NCBI RefSeq assembly: GCF_013522705.1 | Contig: NZ_JAAMRE010000011.1 | Coordinates: 1-64,000 of the forward strand | DNA from: Pseudomonas lurida | GTDB lineage: Bacteria; Pseudomonadota; Gammaproteobacteria; Pseudomonadales; Pseudomonadaceae | DNA length: 64,000 bases | Direction: 5' to 3' | Part shown: one piece after another, positions 56,474-64,000 of the stretch | Numbering within the stretch: the stretch's first letter is position 1 | How the letters are laid out: each line of letters opens with the position of its first letter | Program-made: the position numbers and the translations under genes | Notes under the pieces: generated by a model | What the model saw: only the letters and a program-made list of their open reading frames with translations | Databases searched by the model: none | Told to the model about the DNA's origin: nothing

Positions 56474-57675
56474 CGCAACATCTCCAGCGCCTGATCCAGC
56501 GCGCCGAAGAAGCGTTCCAGGTCATCGGAATCGTTGTACAGCGCCAGGGATACACGGACCGCCCCCGACAAGTGCATCGCCTTGAGCAGCGGCATTGCAC
56601 AGTGATGGCCGGCGCGTACGGCAATCCCTTGCTCGGTGAGCAGGTGCGCGAGGTCGGCGTTATGGATGCCGTCAACCACAAAGCTGACCAACGCGGCCTG
56701 CGGCGAGCCCAGCACGCGCACGCCGTTGCGGGCTTTCAGGCCGCGCAGCAGGTAATCATGCAGCGCGGCTTCATGGGCGAGAACCGCCTGAGGGTCCAGC
56801 GAGCTGAGGTAATCCAGGGTCGCGCCCAGGCCGATCACGCCGGCGATCGGCGGCGTGCCGGCTTCGAAACCCAGCGGCGCGGGGCGGAAGCTGGCGCTGT
56901 GATAGTCCGCCTGCTGGACCATCTCGCCGCCAAATTGCCAGTGGCGCAGGCCATGCAGGGCCTCATTGCGGCCAAACAACACGCCGACGCCATCCGGGCC
57001 GTACAGTTTGTGGCTGGAAAAGGCATAGAAGTCGCAGCCCAGGGCCTGCACGTCATGGCGACCATGGACGATACCCTGGGCGCCATCCACCACGGTCAGG
57101 GCGCCGTGGGCTCGGGCCATGGCCAGCAAGGTTTCCAGCGGTTGCCAGGCTCCCAATACATTGGACAACTGGCTCACCGCCAGCAGGCGCGTGCGGGGGC
57201 CGATCAATCCTGCGGCGGCTTCAACATCGATCACGCCGTCATCATTGAGTGGCAATACCACCAGTTCCAACTCGCGACGTTCAGCCAGTTGCTGCCACGG
57301 CAGTAGATTGGCGTGGTGTTCCAGGGCGCTGATAACGATTTCATCGCCCGCTGTGAATAAGTGCTCAAGGCCATAGGCCAGGAGGTTCAGCGCAGACGTT
57401 GCGCCATGGGTAAATACGATTTGCCCGCTGTCACCTGCATTCAACCACTGTGCAACCTTGCTGCGGCTGTCTTCGAAGGCCTGGGTCGCATGAGCGCCGG
57501 GCAAGTGTTGGGCGCGGTGTACATTGGCTGCGCCGTTGGCGTAGTAATGGCTGATCGCGTCCAGCAGCGCCTGGGGTTTCTGCGTGGTGGCGGCGTTGTC
57601 CAGATAGGTCTGGTCCTGCCGTTGCAGGGTGGCGATCGCCGGAAAGTCCGCGCGCCAGGGGGAGGGCACAAGCAT
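56470..57675 (-). CDS. csdA: Cysteine desulfurase CsdA/SufS type
   Basis: The 401-aa PLP enzyme has the cofactor Lys in FSSHKLYGPDGVG and the catalytic Cys in VRAGHHCAMPLL, the class II (SufS/CsdA) arrangement. It releases sulfur from cysteine as persulfide and passes it to CsdE. Pairing with csdE and adjacency to tcdA favour the CSD system over SUF. The start is ambiguous between 57675 and 57684. Confidence 0.9.
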   Translation of the reverse strand: MLVPSPWRADFPAIATLQRQDQTYLDNAATTQKPQALLDAISHYYANGAANVHRAQHLPGAHATQAFEDSRSKVAQWLNAGDSGQIVFTHGATSALNLLAYGLEHLFTAGDEIVISALEHHANLLPWQQLAERRELELVVLPLNDDGVIDVEAAAGLIGPRTRLLAVSQLSNVLGAWQPLETLLAMARAHGALTVVDGAQGIVHGRHDVQALGCDFYAFSSHKLYGPDGVGVLFGRNEALHGLRHWQFGGEMVQQADYHSASFRPAPLGFEAGTPPIAGVIGLGATLDYLSSLDPQAVLAHEAALHDYLLRGLKARNGVRVLGSPQAALVSFVVDGIHNADLAHLLTEQGIAVRAGHHCAMPLLKAMHLSGAVRVSLALYNDSDDLERFFGALDQALEMLR

Positions 57676-57744
57676 GATGATCAAGACTCGTATAAGCGGG
57701 CCGCACCGCGAAGGTAAGGCCCGCCAGTGGCATCGAGTGGCTGC

Positions 57745-58779
57745 TTAGTTGTGAGCGTGCAGCGCTTCGTTCAGTTCGATGGCCGATTTGTGGGTTTTGC
57801 ACTCCACGGCACCGGTCTCGGAGTTGCGACGGAACAGCAGGTCGGGCTGGCCGGCCAGCTCGCGCGCCTTGACCACCTTCACCAGTTGGTTCTGCTCGTC
57901 GAGCAGCGCAACCTTGGTGCCGGCGGTGACGTACAGGCCCGACTCCACGGTATTACGATCGCCCAGCGGGATACCGATACCGGCATTGGCCCCGATCAGG
58001 CAGCCTTCGCCGACCTTGATCACAATGTTGCCGCCGCCCGACAGGGTGCCCATGGTGGAGCAACCGCCGCCCAGGTCCGAACCCTTGCCGACGAATACAC
58101 CGGCCGATACGCGGCCTTCGATCATGCCCGGGCCTTCGGTGCCGGCGTTGAAGTTGACAAAACCTTCATGCATCACGGTGGTGCCTTCGCCGACGTAGGC
58201 GCCCAGGCGCAGGCGCGCGGCGTCAGCGATGCGCACACCGGCCGGGACCACGTAGTCGGTCATTTTCGGGAACTTGTCCACCGAGAACACTTCCAGCAGT
58301 TCGCCACGCAGGCGCGCTTCCAGTTGACGCTCGGCCAGTTCGCCGATGTCGATCGCGCCCTGGCTGGTCCACGCCACGTTCGGCAGTTGCGGGAATACAC
58401 CGGCCAGGTTCAGGCCATGGGGCTTGACCAGGCGATGGGACAGCAGGTGCAGCTTGAGGTAGGCCTCAGGCGTGGAGGTCAGCGCGGCGTCGTCGGCCAG
58501 CAGGGTGGCGACCAGCGGCGTGTGGCTTTCGGCCAGACGGCTGAGCAGCGCGGCCTGGGTAGCATCGACGCCTTTGAGCGCATCCGCCATTTGCAGGGCC
58601 TGAGTGACGGTAAACGTGATGGCCTGGTTGCCTTCGCTGTAACCGAGGATCGGCGCGATGGCCGCGACGATTTCAACCGAAGGGTTGAGCAACGGCTGTG
58701 CGTAGAACACTTCCAGCCAAGCGCCTTGGCGGTTCTGAGTGCCGACGCCGAAGCCCAGGCTGAACAGGGAATGGGACAT
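57745..58779 (-). CDS. dapD: Tetrahydrodipicolinate N-succinyltransferase
   Basis: The 344-aa enzyme of the long pseudomonad/actinobacterial DapD class has a C-terminal left-handed beta-helix (hexapeptide pattern in ADAARLRLGAYVGEGTTVMH and GNIVIKVGEGCLIGANAGIG). It succinylates tetrahydrodipicolinate, the first step of the branch completed by DapC and DapE in this same window. GAGGTAAC precedes the ATG. Confidence 0.95.
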   Translation of the reverse strand: MSHSLFSLGFGVGTQNRQGAWLEVFYAQPLLNPSVEIVAAIAPILGYSEGNQAITFTVTQALQMADALKGVDATQAALLSRLAESHTPLVATLLADDAALTSTPEAYLKLHLLSHRLVKPHGLNLAGVFPQLPNVAWTSQGAIDIGELAERQLEARLRGELLEVFSVDKFPKMTDYVVPAGVRIADAARLRLGAYVGEGTTVMHEGFVNFNAGTEGPGMIEGRVSAGVFVGKGSDLGGGCSTMGTLSGGGNIVIKVGEGCLIGANAGIGIPLGDRNTVESGLYVTAGTKVALLDEQNQLVKVVKARELAGQPDLLFRRNSETGAVECKTHKSAIELNEALHAHN

Positions 58780-58811
58780 GCTGTTACCTCTACAAAAATA
58801 AAAGGGCTGGC

Positions 58812-59174
58812 CTACTTGAGGGCCGCCGAATAAATGTCTGGCTTGAAGCCAATCAGGGTTCTGTCGCCGAGATCCAGCACCGGGCGCTTGATCATCGAGG
58901 GTTGCGCGAGCATCAATTCAATGGCTTTCGACTGATCGAGATCGGCTTTGCGTTCGTCTTCGAGTTTGCGAAAGGTGGTGCCCGCGCGGTTCAACACCAC
59001 TTGCCAGCCGTGCTCGTTGCACCATTGGGTCAAGTGTTCGCGGTCGATACCGGCCGTTTTGTAGTCATGGAACTCATAATTCACCGCGTGCTCATCGAGC
59101 CAGGTACGCGCCTTTTTCATGGTGTCGCACGCTTTGATACCGAAAAGGTGCAACGTTTTGCTTGAAGCGGTCAA
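58812..59174 (-). CDS. ArsC/YffB-family protein
   Basis: The 120-aa thioredoxin-fold protein opens LHLFGIKACDTMKKARTWLD, so it keeps one Cys of the ArsC/Spx active-site region; the later KRPVLDLGDRTLIGF is typical of YffB. The start is a TTG at 59174 preceded by GAGGGGGG; no suitable ATG exists before the conserved N-terminus. It sits upstream of dapD in the same direction, a frequent arrangement. True arsenate reduction is unlikely. Function unsettled. Confidence 0.85.
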   Translation of the reverse strand: MTASSKTLHLFGIKACDTMKKARTWLDEHAVNYEFHDYKTAGIDREHLTQWCNEHGWQVVLNRAGTTFRKLEDERKADLDQSKAIELMLAQPSMIKRPVLDLGDRTLIGFKPDIYSAALK

Positions 59175-59386
59175 GGAATTGCCCCCCTCTGATCCAATGG
59201 AATGGGCTGATGAAAGCCAAAGGTCTGGGATTATGCCACGCCCAGCGCATTTGGGTGCCGCTCGTCAGCGCCGTGCGACTTTTGTGCAAACGCCAGCGCG
59301 CAGCATAGGCGGCTAATATGGCACTTCAACGGCGTGTTGTTGCCAGAGGGGTGTCGTTGCTTGTTGATTGTCCGGGAACCCGCGTT

Positions 59387-61024
59387 ATGCAAACCGCCTA
59401 CACCGTTCTTATCCTGCTGATGCTGGTCAGCGTTTCGCGCCTGGTCGGGCGTGTCATCCCGTTGCCGTTGCCTTTGGTGCAGATTGCCGCTGGCGCCTTG
59501 CTGGCCTGGCCCACCTTGGGGCTGCACGTGGCGTTGGACCCTGAGTTATTTCTGTTTCTGTTCTTGCCGCCGCTGCTGTTCTCCGATGGCTGGCGCATGC
59601 CCAAGCGTGAATTATGGCGTTTGCGCGGGCCGATCCTGACGTTGGCGGTAGGGCTGGTGCTGTTTACCGTGGTGGGTGCCGGTTACTTCATCCACTGGAT
59701 ATTGCCCGCGATCCCGCTGCCGGTGGCCTTCGCCCTGGCGGCCGTGTTATCGCCGACCGATGCCGTGGCGGTGTCGGCCATTTCCCAGAATCGCTTGCCG
59801 ACGCCACTGATGCACATGTTGCAGGGCGAGGCGTTGATGAATGACGCGTCGGGTCTGGTGACCTTCAAGTTCGCCTTGGCCGCGGCGTTGACCGGGGTGT
59901 TTTCGTTGGCCGATGCCAGCCTGACCTTCGTGCTGGTCGCCGTCGGTGGCCTGGCGGTGGGCGTGGCATTGAGTTGGCTGGTCGGGCGGTTGCGCGCTTG
60001 GATGATCGCACGCGGCTGGGACGATCCGGCGACGCATGTGGTGTTCATGTTGCTGCTGCCGTTCGCCGCCTATGTGCTTGCCGAGCGCTTGGGCGCCTCG
60101 GGCATTCTCTCGGCGGTGGCGGCCGGCATGATGCAAAGCTGGCTCGACCTGCTGCCACGCCAGACCAGCACACGCCTGCTTAATCGCAGCGTATGGTCGT
60201 TGCTGGAATTTGCCTTCAATGGCCTGATTTTCCTGCTGTTGGGCCTTCAGTTACCGGACATCATCAAGGCAGTGGTGAGTCATGAATCGACGCTGTGGCC
60301 GACCTTGCTGTATCGCTGTCTGGAAGTCGTCGCAATTTTCCTGGTCTTGGTGGTGTTGCGCTTCGTCTGGGTACAAAGCATCTGGCGCCTGTCGGGGCTG
60401 CTGCGAAGGCTGCGTGGCAAAAGCGAACTGACATTGGTCCCAACCGCGCGCTCCTGCTGGCTGTTGACCGTCGGCGGTGTGCGCGGTGCCGTGACCCTGG
60501 CCGGTGTCATGTCAGTGCCGCTGCTGCTCGCGCCAGGCCAGGATTTTCCCGAACGTGATTTGCTGATCTTCATCGCGGCCGGGGTAATCCTGCTGTCGTT
60601 GATCGCCGCCTGCATCGCCTTGCCGCTACTGTTGCGCGGTATCGAAAAGAGTCCTGACGAAAAGCGCCATAAAGAGGTGCGCGAGGCTTGGAAAAAGACG
60701 GCGGTGGCCGCTATCCATGCGTTGGAAATCGAGGAGTCCAACGAGACACAGGATGCGGCACAGGCGGCGTTGGCCACCGAACTCAAGGCGCGAATCATGT
60801 CGGAGTACCGCCATCAATTGGAGGTGTTCAACGACTCCGCCGAAGCACAGGCGTTGGCGTTGCAACTGGATCAATTGGAAAGCAGGTTGCGGCTCAAGGC
60901 ATTGAGGGCCCAGCGATTGGAGCTGTATCGGCTCAGCCGCCAGCACCAGATCGGCGACGATGTATTGCGCGAGGTGCTGGCGGACCTGGACATGAGCGAG
61001 GCCAACCTGGGGCCGCGAAAGTGA
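59387..61024 (+). CDS. CPA1-family Na+/H+ antiporter
   Basis: The 545-aa protein has about 12 membrane helices in its first 400 residues with CPA1 signatures (FALAAVLSPTDAVAVSAI and GEALMNDASGLVTFKFALA, containing the ion-binding ND). A charged cytoplasmic tail of about 120 residues follows (KSPDEKRHKEVREAWKKT onward) and is probably regulatory. The start at 59387 follows GGGAA. It exchanges Na+ or K+ for protons across the inner membrane. Confidence 0.9.
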   Translation: MQTAYTVLILLMLVSVSRLVGRVIPLPLPLVQIAAGALLAWPTLGLHVALDPELFLFLFLPPLLFSDGWRMPKRELWRLRGPILTLAVGLVLFTVVGAGYFIHWILPAIPLPVAFALAAVLSPTDAVAVSAISQNRLPTPLMHMLQGEALMNDASGLVTFKFALAAALTGVFSLADASLTFVLVAVGGLAVGVALSWLVGRLRAWMIARGWDDPATHVVFMLLLPFAAYVLAERLGASGILSAVAAGMMQSWLDLLPRQTSTRLLNRSVWSLLEFAFNGLIFLLLGLQLPDIIKAVVSHESTLWPTLLYRCLEVVAIFLVLVVLRFVWVQSIWRLSGLLRRLRGKSELTLVPTARSCWLLTVGGVRGAVTLAGVMSVPLLLAPGQDFPERDLLIFIAAGVILLSLIAACIALPLLLRGIEKSPDEKRHKEVREAWKKTAVAAIHALEIEESNETQDAAQAALATELKARIMSEYRHQLEVFNDSAEAQALALQLDQLESRLRLKALRAQRLELYRLSRQHQIGDDVLREVLADLDMSEANLGPRK

Positions 61025-61042
61025 AGGGAGTCGCTGCTGGGG

Positions 61043-61750
61043 TCACTCGGCGGTCGCCGGCGCCCTGGGGTATGCCTTCTTCGCCCAGGCGATATCGCCC
61101 TGGCTGAGCATCGCGTTCCTTGAGTGCACGACGGTGTCGGTGGTCCACCCGCTTTGAGTGGAATAGTGCATGACCGAGTCCGGGTCATAGGGCAAAAGGT
61201 CATACGTACCGCTGCGGGCCACCTTCAGGAAGTTGTCTTGCAGCATGCTCTGCGTGAACTGTCGACTCAGAACGGGAAGGTTCCACGAGATAGTTGCGTC
61301 GGGGTGCTGATGGGCGTGGAGGGCGCCGAGCATGTGCCCGAATTCGTGAATGACGGTGTACTCGAAGTTGGCAGCCGTATGGTCCAGAGGCAACAGCATG
61401 GTTGGGTCACCGAATCTGTTCACGGCATCGGTGCCTATTTCAGAGCTGCCTCCTCTTTTGTTGCCGTGCTGCGTGATGCGCACATCACCCGTGTCTCCCG
61501 AGACGAACTCGAAGCGTAGATTGATATGCGGCAACCACTGGCTGGCGGCGTTTTTGACGGCCACCACATAGGGATCATTCATTTCGTAATCGGATAGTGC
61601 GATCTTGAGGGTGCTGTTCTGTGGCCAGTATTTGGCAGGCTCTCCCACATTGCGGCGGGTTCTTGCGCCTCTTTCGGACGGGTGTGCGTTTTCGACGCTG
61701 CAGTCAGTGATTGACGGATAAATCGGGGTGAAGTGCGTGGGAGAAATCAT
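61043..61750 (-). CDS. Astacin-like (M12A-type) zinc metallopeptidase, no signal peptide
   Basis: The 235-aa protein holds the extended metzincin motif HEFGHMLGALHAHQHP (HExxHxxGxxH) and a Met-turn SVMHYST, the SxMHY form found in astacins. About 60 residues upstream is a typical peptidase strand (INLRFEFVSGDTGDVRI). No Sec signal or pro-region is seen at the N-terminus, which is hydrophilic (SVENAHPSERGARTRRN). It sits between dapC and the antiporter, adjacent genes in P. aeruginosa as I recall, so it looks inserted. Base use looks somewhat AT-richer than neighbours. Possibly exported by a leaderless route. Confidence 0.8.
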   Translation of the reverse strand: MISPTHFTPIYPSITDCSVENAHPSERGARTRRNVGEPAKYWPQNSTLKIALSDYEMNDPYVVAVKNAASQWLPHINLRFEFVSGDTGDVRITQHGNKRGGSSEIGTDAVNRFGDPTMLLPLDHTAANFEYTVIHEFGHMLGALHAHQHPDATISWNLPVLSRQFTQSMLQDNFLKVARSGTYDLLPYDPDSVMHYSTQSGWTTDTVVHSRNAMLSQGDIAWAKKAYPRAPATAE

Positions 61751-61882
61751 GCGGGCTGACCTGTGGTGTTGAAGGACAAGGGTGTGCCTTGAGTCGTCCT
61801 GACCACAGGGTGGTTCCAGCATCAGGTATGAGGGCGTGTAAGTTTGGCCCGTATGCGTTGTGGCGCGTACGGGCCGCAGGCC

Positions 61883-63082
61883 TCAAATATTGCGTTGGAC
61901 AAAGGCGCGCACGCGTTCGGCCGCTTCCACGCACTCCGCCAATGGCGCCACCAGCGCCATGCGCACACGCCCTGCGCCTGGGTTGAAACCGTCCACCTCG
62001 CGCGACAGATACGAGCCGGGCACTACGGTCACATGCTCCTGCACGAACAGGTCGCGACAGAACGCAGCGTCGTCGCCATTCACCTTCGGCCATAAGTAGA
62101 ACCCGCCGTCCGGGGCCTGCACATCCAGCACCGGCTTGAGGATCGCCAATACGGCGTCGAATTTCTCGCGGTACAGCTCACGGTTAGCCTGGACATGAGC
62201 CTCGTCCTGCCAGGCCGCGATGCTGGCCAGTTGCGTCTGCACGGGCATAGCGCAGCCATGGTAAGTGCGGTACAGCAGGAAGGCCTTCAGAATCTCGGCA
62301 TCACCGGCCACAAAACCTGAGCGTAGGCCCGGCAGGTTGGAACGCTTGGACAGGCTGTGAAACACCACGCAACGCTTGAAGTCCTGGCGACCCAGTTCAA
62401 CGCAGGCGCTGAGCAGGCCCGGCGGCGGGGTTTGCTCGTCGAAATACAGCTCGCTGTAGCACTCGTCGGCGGCGATCACAAAGTCGTATTCATCGGCCAG
62501 GGCGATAAGTTTTTTCAGGGTGTCGATTGGAATCAACGCGCCGGTCGGGTTGCCGGGGGAGCACAGGAACAGGATCTGGCAACGGTTCCAGATGTCCGGC
62601 GAGACCGCGTCGAAATCCGGGTTGAAGCCGTTGCTGTCCAGGCACGGCAGATAATGCGGCTGGGCGCCGGCGAGGAACGCGGCGCCTTCGTAGATCTGGT
62701 AGAACGGGTTCGGGCTCACCACCAGTGCGTCGTCACCGCGATTGACCACGGTTTGAGTGAACGCGAACAGGGCTTCGCGGGTGCCGTTGACCGGCAGGAT
62801 ATTGCGCGCCGGGTCCAGCCAGCCCTTGGGCACGCTGAAGCGACGTTCGCACCAGGCACCTATGGCCTCGCGCAGCGCCGGAATGCCCAGTGTGGTGGGG
62901 TATACCGCCATCTGATCGAGATTGCTGCTCAACGCCTCGGCCACGAATGTCGGCGACTTGTGCTTGGGTTCGCCGATTGACAGGGCAATGGGGCGCTTGT
63001 CCGGGTTTGGCGTGACGCTGCCCAGCAGGGCGCGCAGTTTCTCGAACGGGTAGGGCTGCAGCTGGTTCAGGGCGTTGTTCAT
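61883..63082 (-). CDS. dapC: Succinyldiaminopimelate transaminase
   Basis: The 399-aa class I/II aminotransferase carries the PLP Lys in HSLSKRSNLPGLRSGF, NPTGALIP, and the C-terminal Arg in GRVRMALV. It makes N-succinyl-LL-DAP from N-succinyl-2-amino-6-ketopimelate. Its place next to glnD and near dapD is the conserved pseudomonad dapC location. Confidence 0.94.
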   Translation of the reverse strand: MNNALNQLQPYPFEKLRALLGSVTPNPDKRPIALSIGEPKHKSPTFVAEALSSNLDQMAVYPTTLGIPALREAIGAWCERRFSVPKGWLDPARNILPVNGTREALFAFTQTVVNRGDDALVVSPNPFYQIYEGAAFLAGAQPHYLPCLDSNGFNPDFDAVSPDIWNRCQILFLCSPGNPTGALIPIDTLKKLIALADEYDFVIAADECYSELYFDEQTPPPGLLSACVELGRQDFKRCVVFHSLSKRSNLPGLRSGFVAGDAEILKAFLLYRTYHGCAMPVQTQLASIAAWQDEAHVQANRELYREKFDAVLAILKPVLDVQAPDGGFYLWPKVNGDDAAFCRDLFVQEHVTVVPGSYLSREVDGFNPGAGRVRMALVAPLAECVEAAERVRAFVQRNI

Positions 63083-63140
63083 CGGTGGATCTCGTGCAAG
63101 GCGTTAAAACTGCAAAAGGAGCGGCGGGCCGCTCCTGATA

Positions 63141-64000
63141 TCAAATTGTCAGGCGCGTCAGCTCGACTCCGGGCTCCTGTGTCACGCTCAACTGTTGGAC
63201 GATGGCTTCCTGCAAGCGCCGGCACAGTTCAGGGTCCGACAACGGTTGGTTATCGGCATCGGTAATGAAGAACACGTCTTCGACCCGCTCGCCGAGCGTC
63301 GCAATCTTGGCGTTCTGCAGCGACAGGTCGAACTCCAGGAAGATCCCGCCGATGCGTGCCAGCAGGCCAGGGCGATCCGGCGCACTGAGCTCCAGCACGG
63401 TGACCGGGCGTTGCGCATCGTTGGAAATAGTCACCTGGGGGGCGAACGCAAAGTGCTTGAGCTGGCGCGGCACGCGGCGCTGGATGATGGTCGGGTAGTC
63501 GTCGGGGTTGCGCAGGGCCTCGGTAAGGCCTTCGCGGATCTTCTTCACGCGCGCCGGGTTATCGCCGATCGAGTCGCCATCGGTGTCGAGCACGATATAG
63601 GTGTCGAGGGTGAACTGGCTGCTGGAGGTGATGACCCGAGCGTCATGAATGTTCAGGTTGAGCTGGTCCATGGCGGCCACGGTCACGGCGAAGAAATCAT
63701 GCTGGTCCGGCGCATAGATGAAAATCTGCGTGCCGCCCTCGAATTCGCGCTGGGTGGTTTCCTTGATCAACACCAGCGGGCCGCCGTCGGCGGGTTGCTG
63801 CAGGATCGCGTCGGTGTGCCAGGCCACATCGCCGGCGGTGTGGCGCAGGAAGTAATCGTCACCCAATTGCGACCACAATTGCTCGACATCGTCGGGGTCG
63901 TTGCCGCCGCGCACCAGGATATCCAGGGCGGCGCTTTGGGTTCGCCGGATCTGCTCCTCGCGGTCCACCGGGTTTTCCAGGCCACGGCGCAGGGCGCGCT
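63141..64000 (-). CDS. glnD: [Protein-PII] uridylyltransferase GlnD, C-terminal part (truncated by window edge)
   Basis: The reading frame stays open to the last base of the window, so only the 3' end of the gene is present (about 286 residues). Two ACT domains are visible: one around [19 protein letters not shown] and one around [19 protein letters not shown], which in GlnD sense glutamine. GlnD uridylylates and deuridylylates PII to control nitrogen assimilation. A GTG at 63968 is internal, not a start. Confidence 0.93.
   Translation of the reverse strand, partial: RALRRGLENPVDREEQIRRTQSAALDILVRGGNDPDDVEQLWSQLGDDYFLRHTAGDVAWHTDAILQQPADGGPLVLIKETTQREFEGGTQIFIYAPDQHDFFAVTVAAMDQLNLNIHDARVITSSSQFTLDTYIVLDTDGDSIGDNPARVKKIREGLTEALRNPDDYPTIIQRRVPRQLKHFAFAPQVTISNDAQRPVTVLELSAPDRPGLLARIGGIFLEFDLSLQNAKIATLGERVEDVFFITDADNQPLSDPELCRRLQEAIVQQLSVTQEPGVELTRLTI

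Noticed and set aside
58812..59174. Arsenate reductase for arsenic resistance
   Set aside because: No ars regulator or pump is nearby, and the sequence and dapD neighbourhood match the YffB-like subgroup.

Overview
The window is chromosomal DNA from a fluorescent pseudomonad, most likely the Pseudomonas fluorescens complex. The evidence is high GC with dense, often overlapping genes, a complete seven-gene Wsp operon, REP/REPIN palindromes of the GTGGGAG...CTTGCCC type, and gene order that largely parallels (inverted) the PAO1 interval I remember as about PA3658-PA3713. No phage, IS element, CRISPR array, rRNA or tRNA was recognised.

Region 1 (1-12.8 kb, nearly all minus strand): opgD (periplasmic glucan synthesis), then a polyamine-catabolism cluster. 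The cluster holds a Tat-exported spermidine dehydrogenase (spdH), an ABC importer resembling E. coli YdcSTUV, two PatD-like aminobutyraldehyde dehydrogenases that bracket the importer, and a LysR regulator with a 13-bp palindrome just after its stop codon. Spermidine would be imported or oxidised, and the resulting aminoaldehydes converted to GABA. REPINs sit between these genes.

Region 2 (12.9-25.1 kb, plus): a DUF533 protein, then wspA-B-C-D-E-F-R, the surface-sensing chemosensory system that makes c-di-GMP. It is followed by prfB with its programmed +1 frameshift and by lysS.

Region 3 (25.1-45.6 kb): a TetR regulator, a lipoprotein, a QEGLA putative metallopeptidase, a lipoprotein alpha/beta hydrolase and two small proteins. 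Next come the DUF4398 lipoprotein and lptF behind an AlgU-like promoter, ppc, adk, tsaB, DUF72, an ICL/PEPM enzyme, an extensin-like protein, a duplicated-motif protein, rsmJ and the mexL/mexJ-mexK efflux locus with a LysE exporter at its end.

Region 4 (45.7-64 kb): DUF4197, a YbaY-like lipoprotein, plsB, a cold-shock protein, rlmA-dapE, an NdvB-type GH17/GT2 glucan synthase, tcdA, csdA-csdE, dapD, an ArsC-like protein, a Na+/H+ antiporter, an astacin-like metallopeptidase, dapC and the 3' part of glnD. Three enzymes of the succinylase lysine/DAP branch (dapD, dapC, dapE) lie here. The csp-rlmA-dapE-ndvB block appears displaced relative to P. aeruginosa, and heptanucleotide repeat arrays lie inside it and at its right edge.

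Most of the window is core genome. The points most worth a second look are the duplicated PatD/SpdH/importer cluster, the signal-less astacin-like protease inserted in a core locus, the repeat-associated block junction, the two-repeat protein at 38.6 kb and several palindromic operators.
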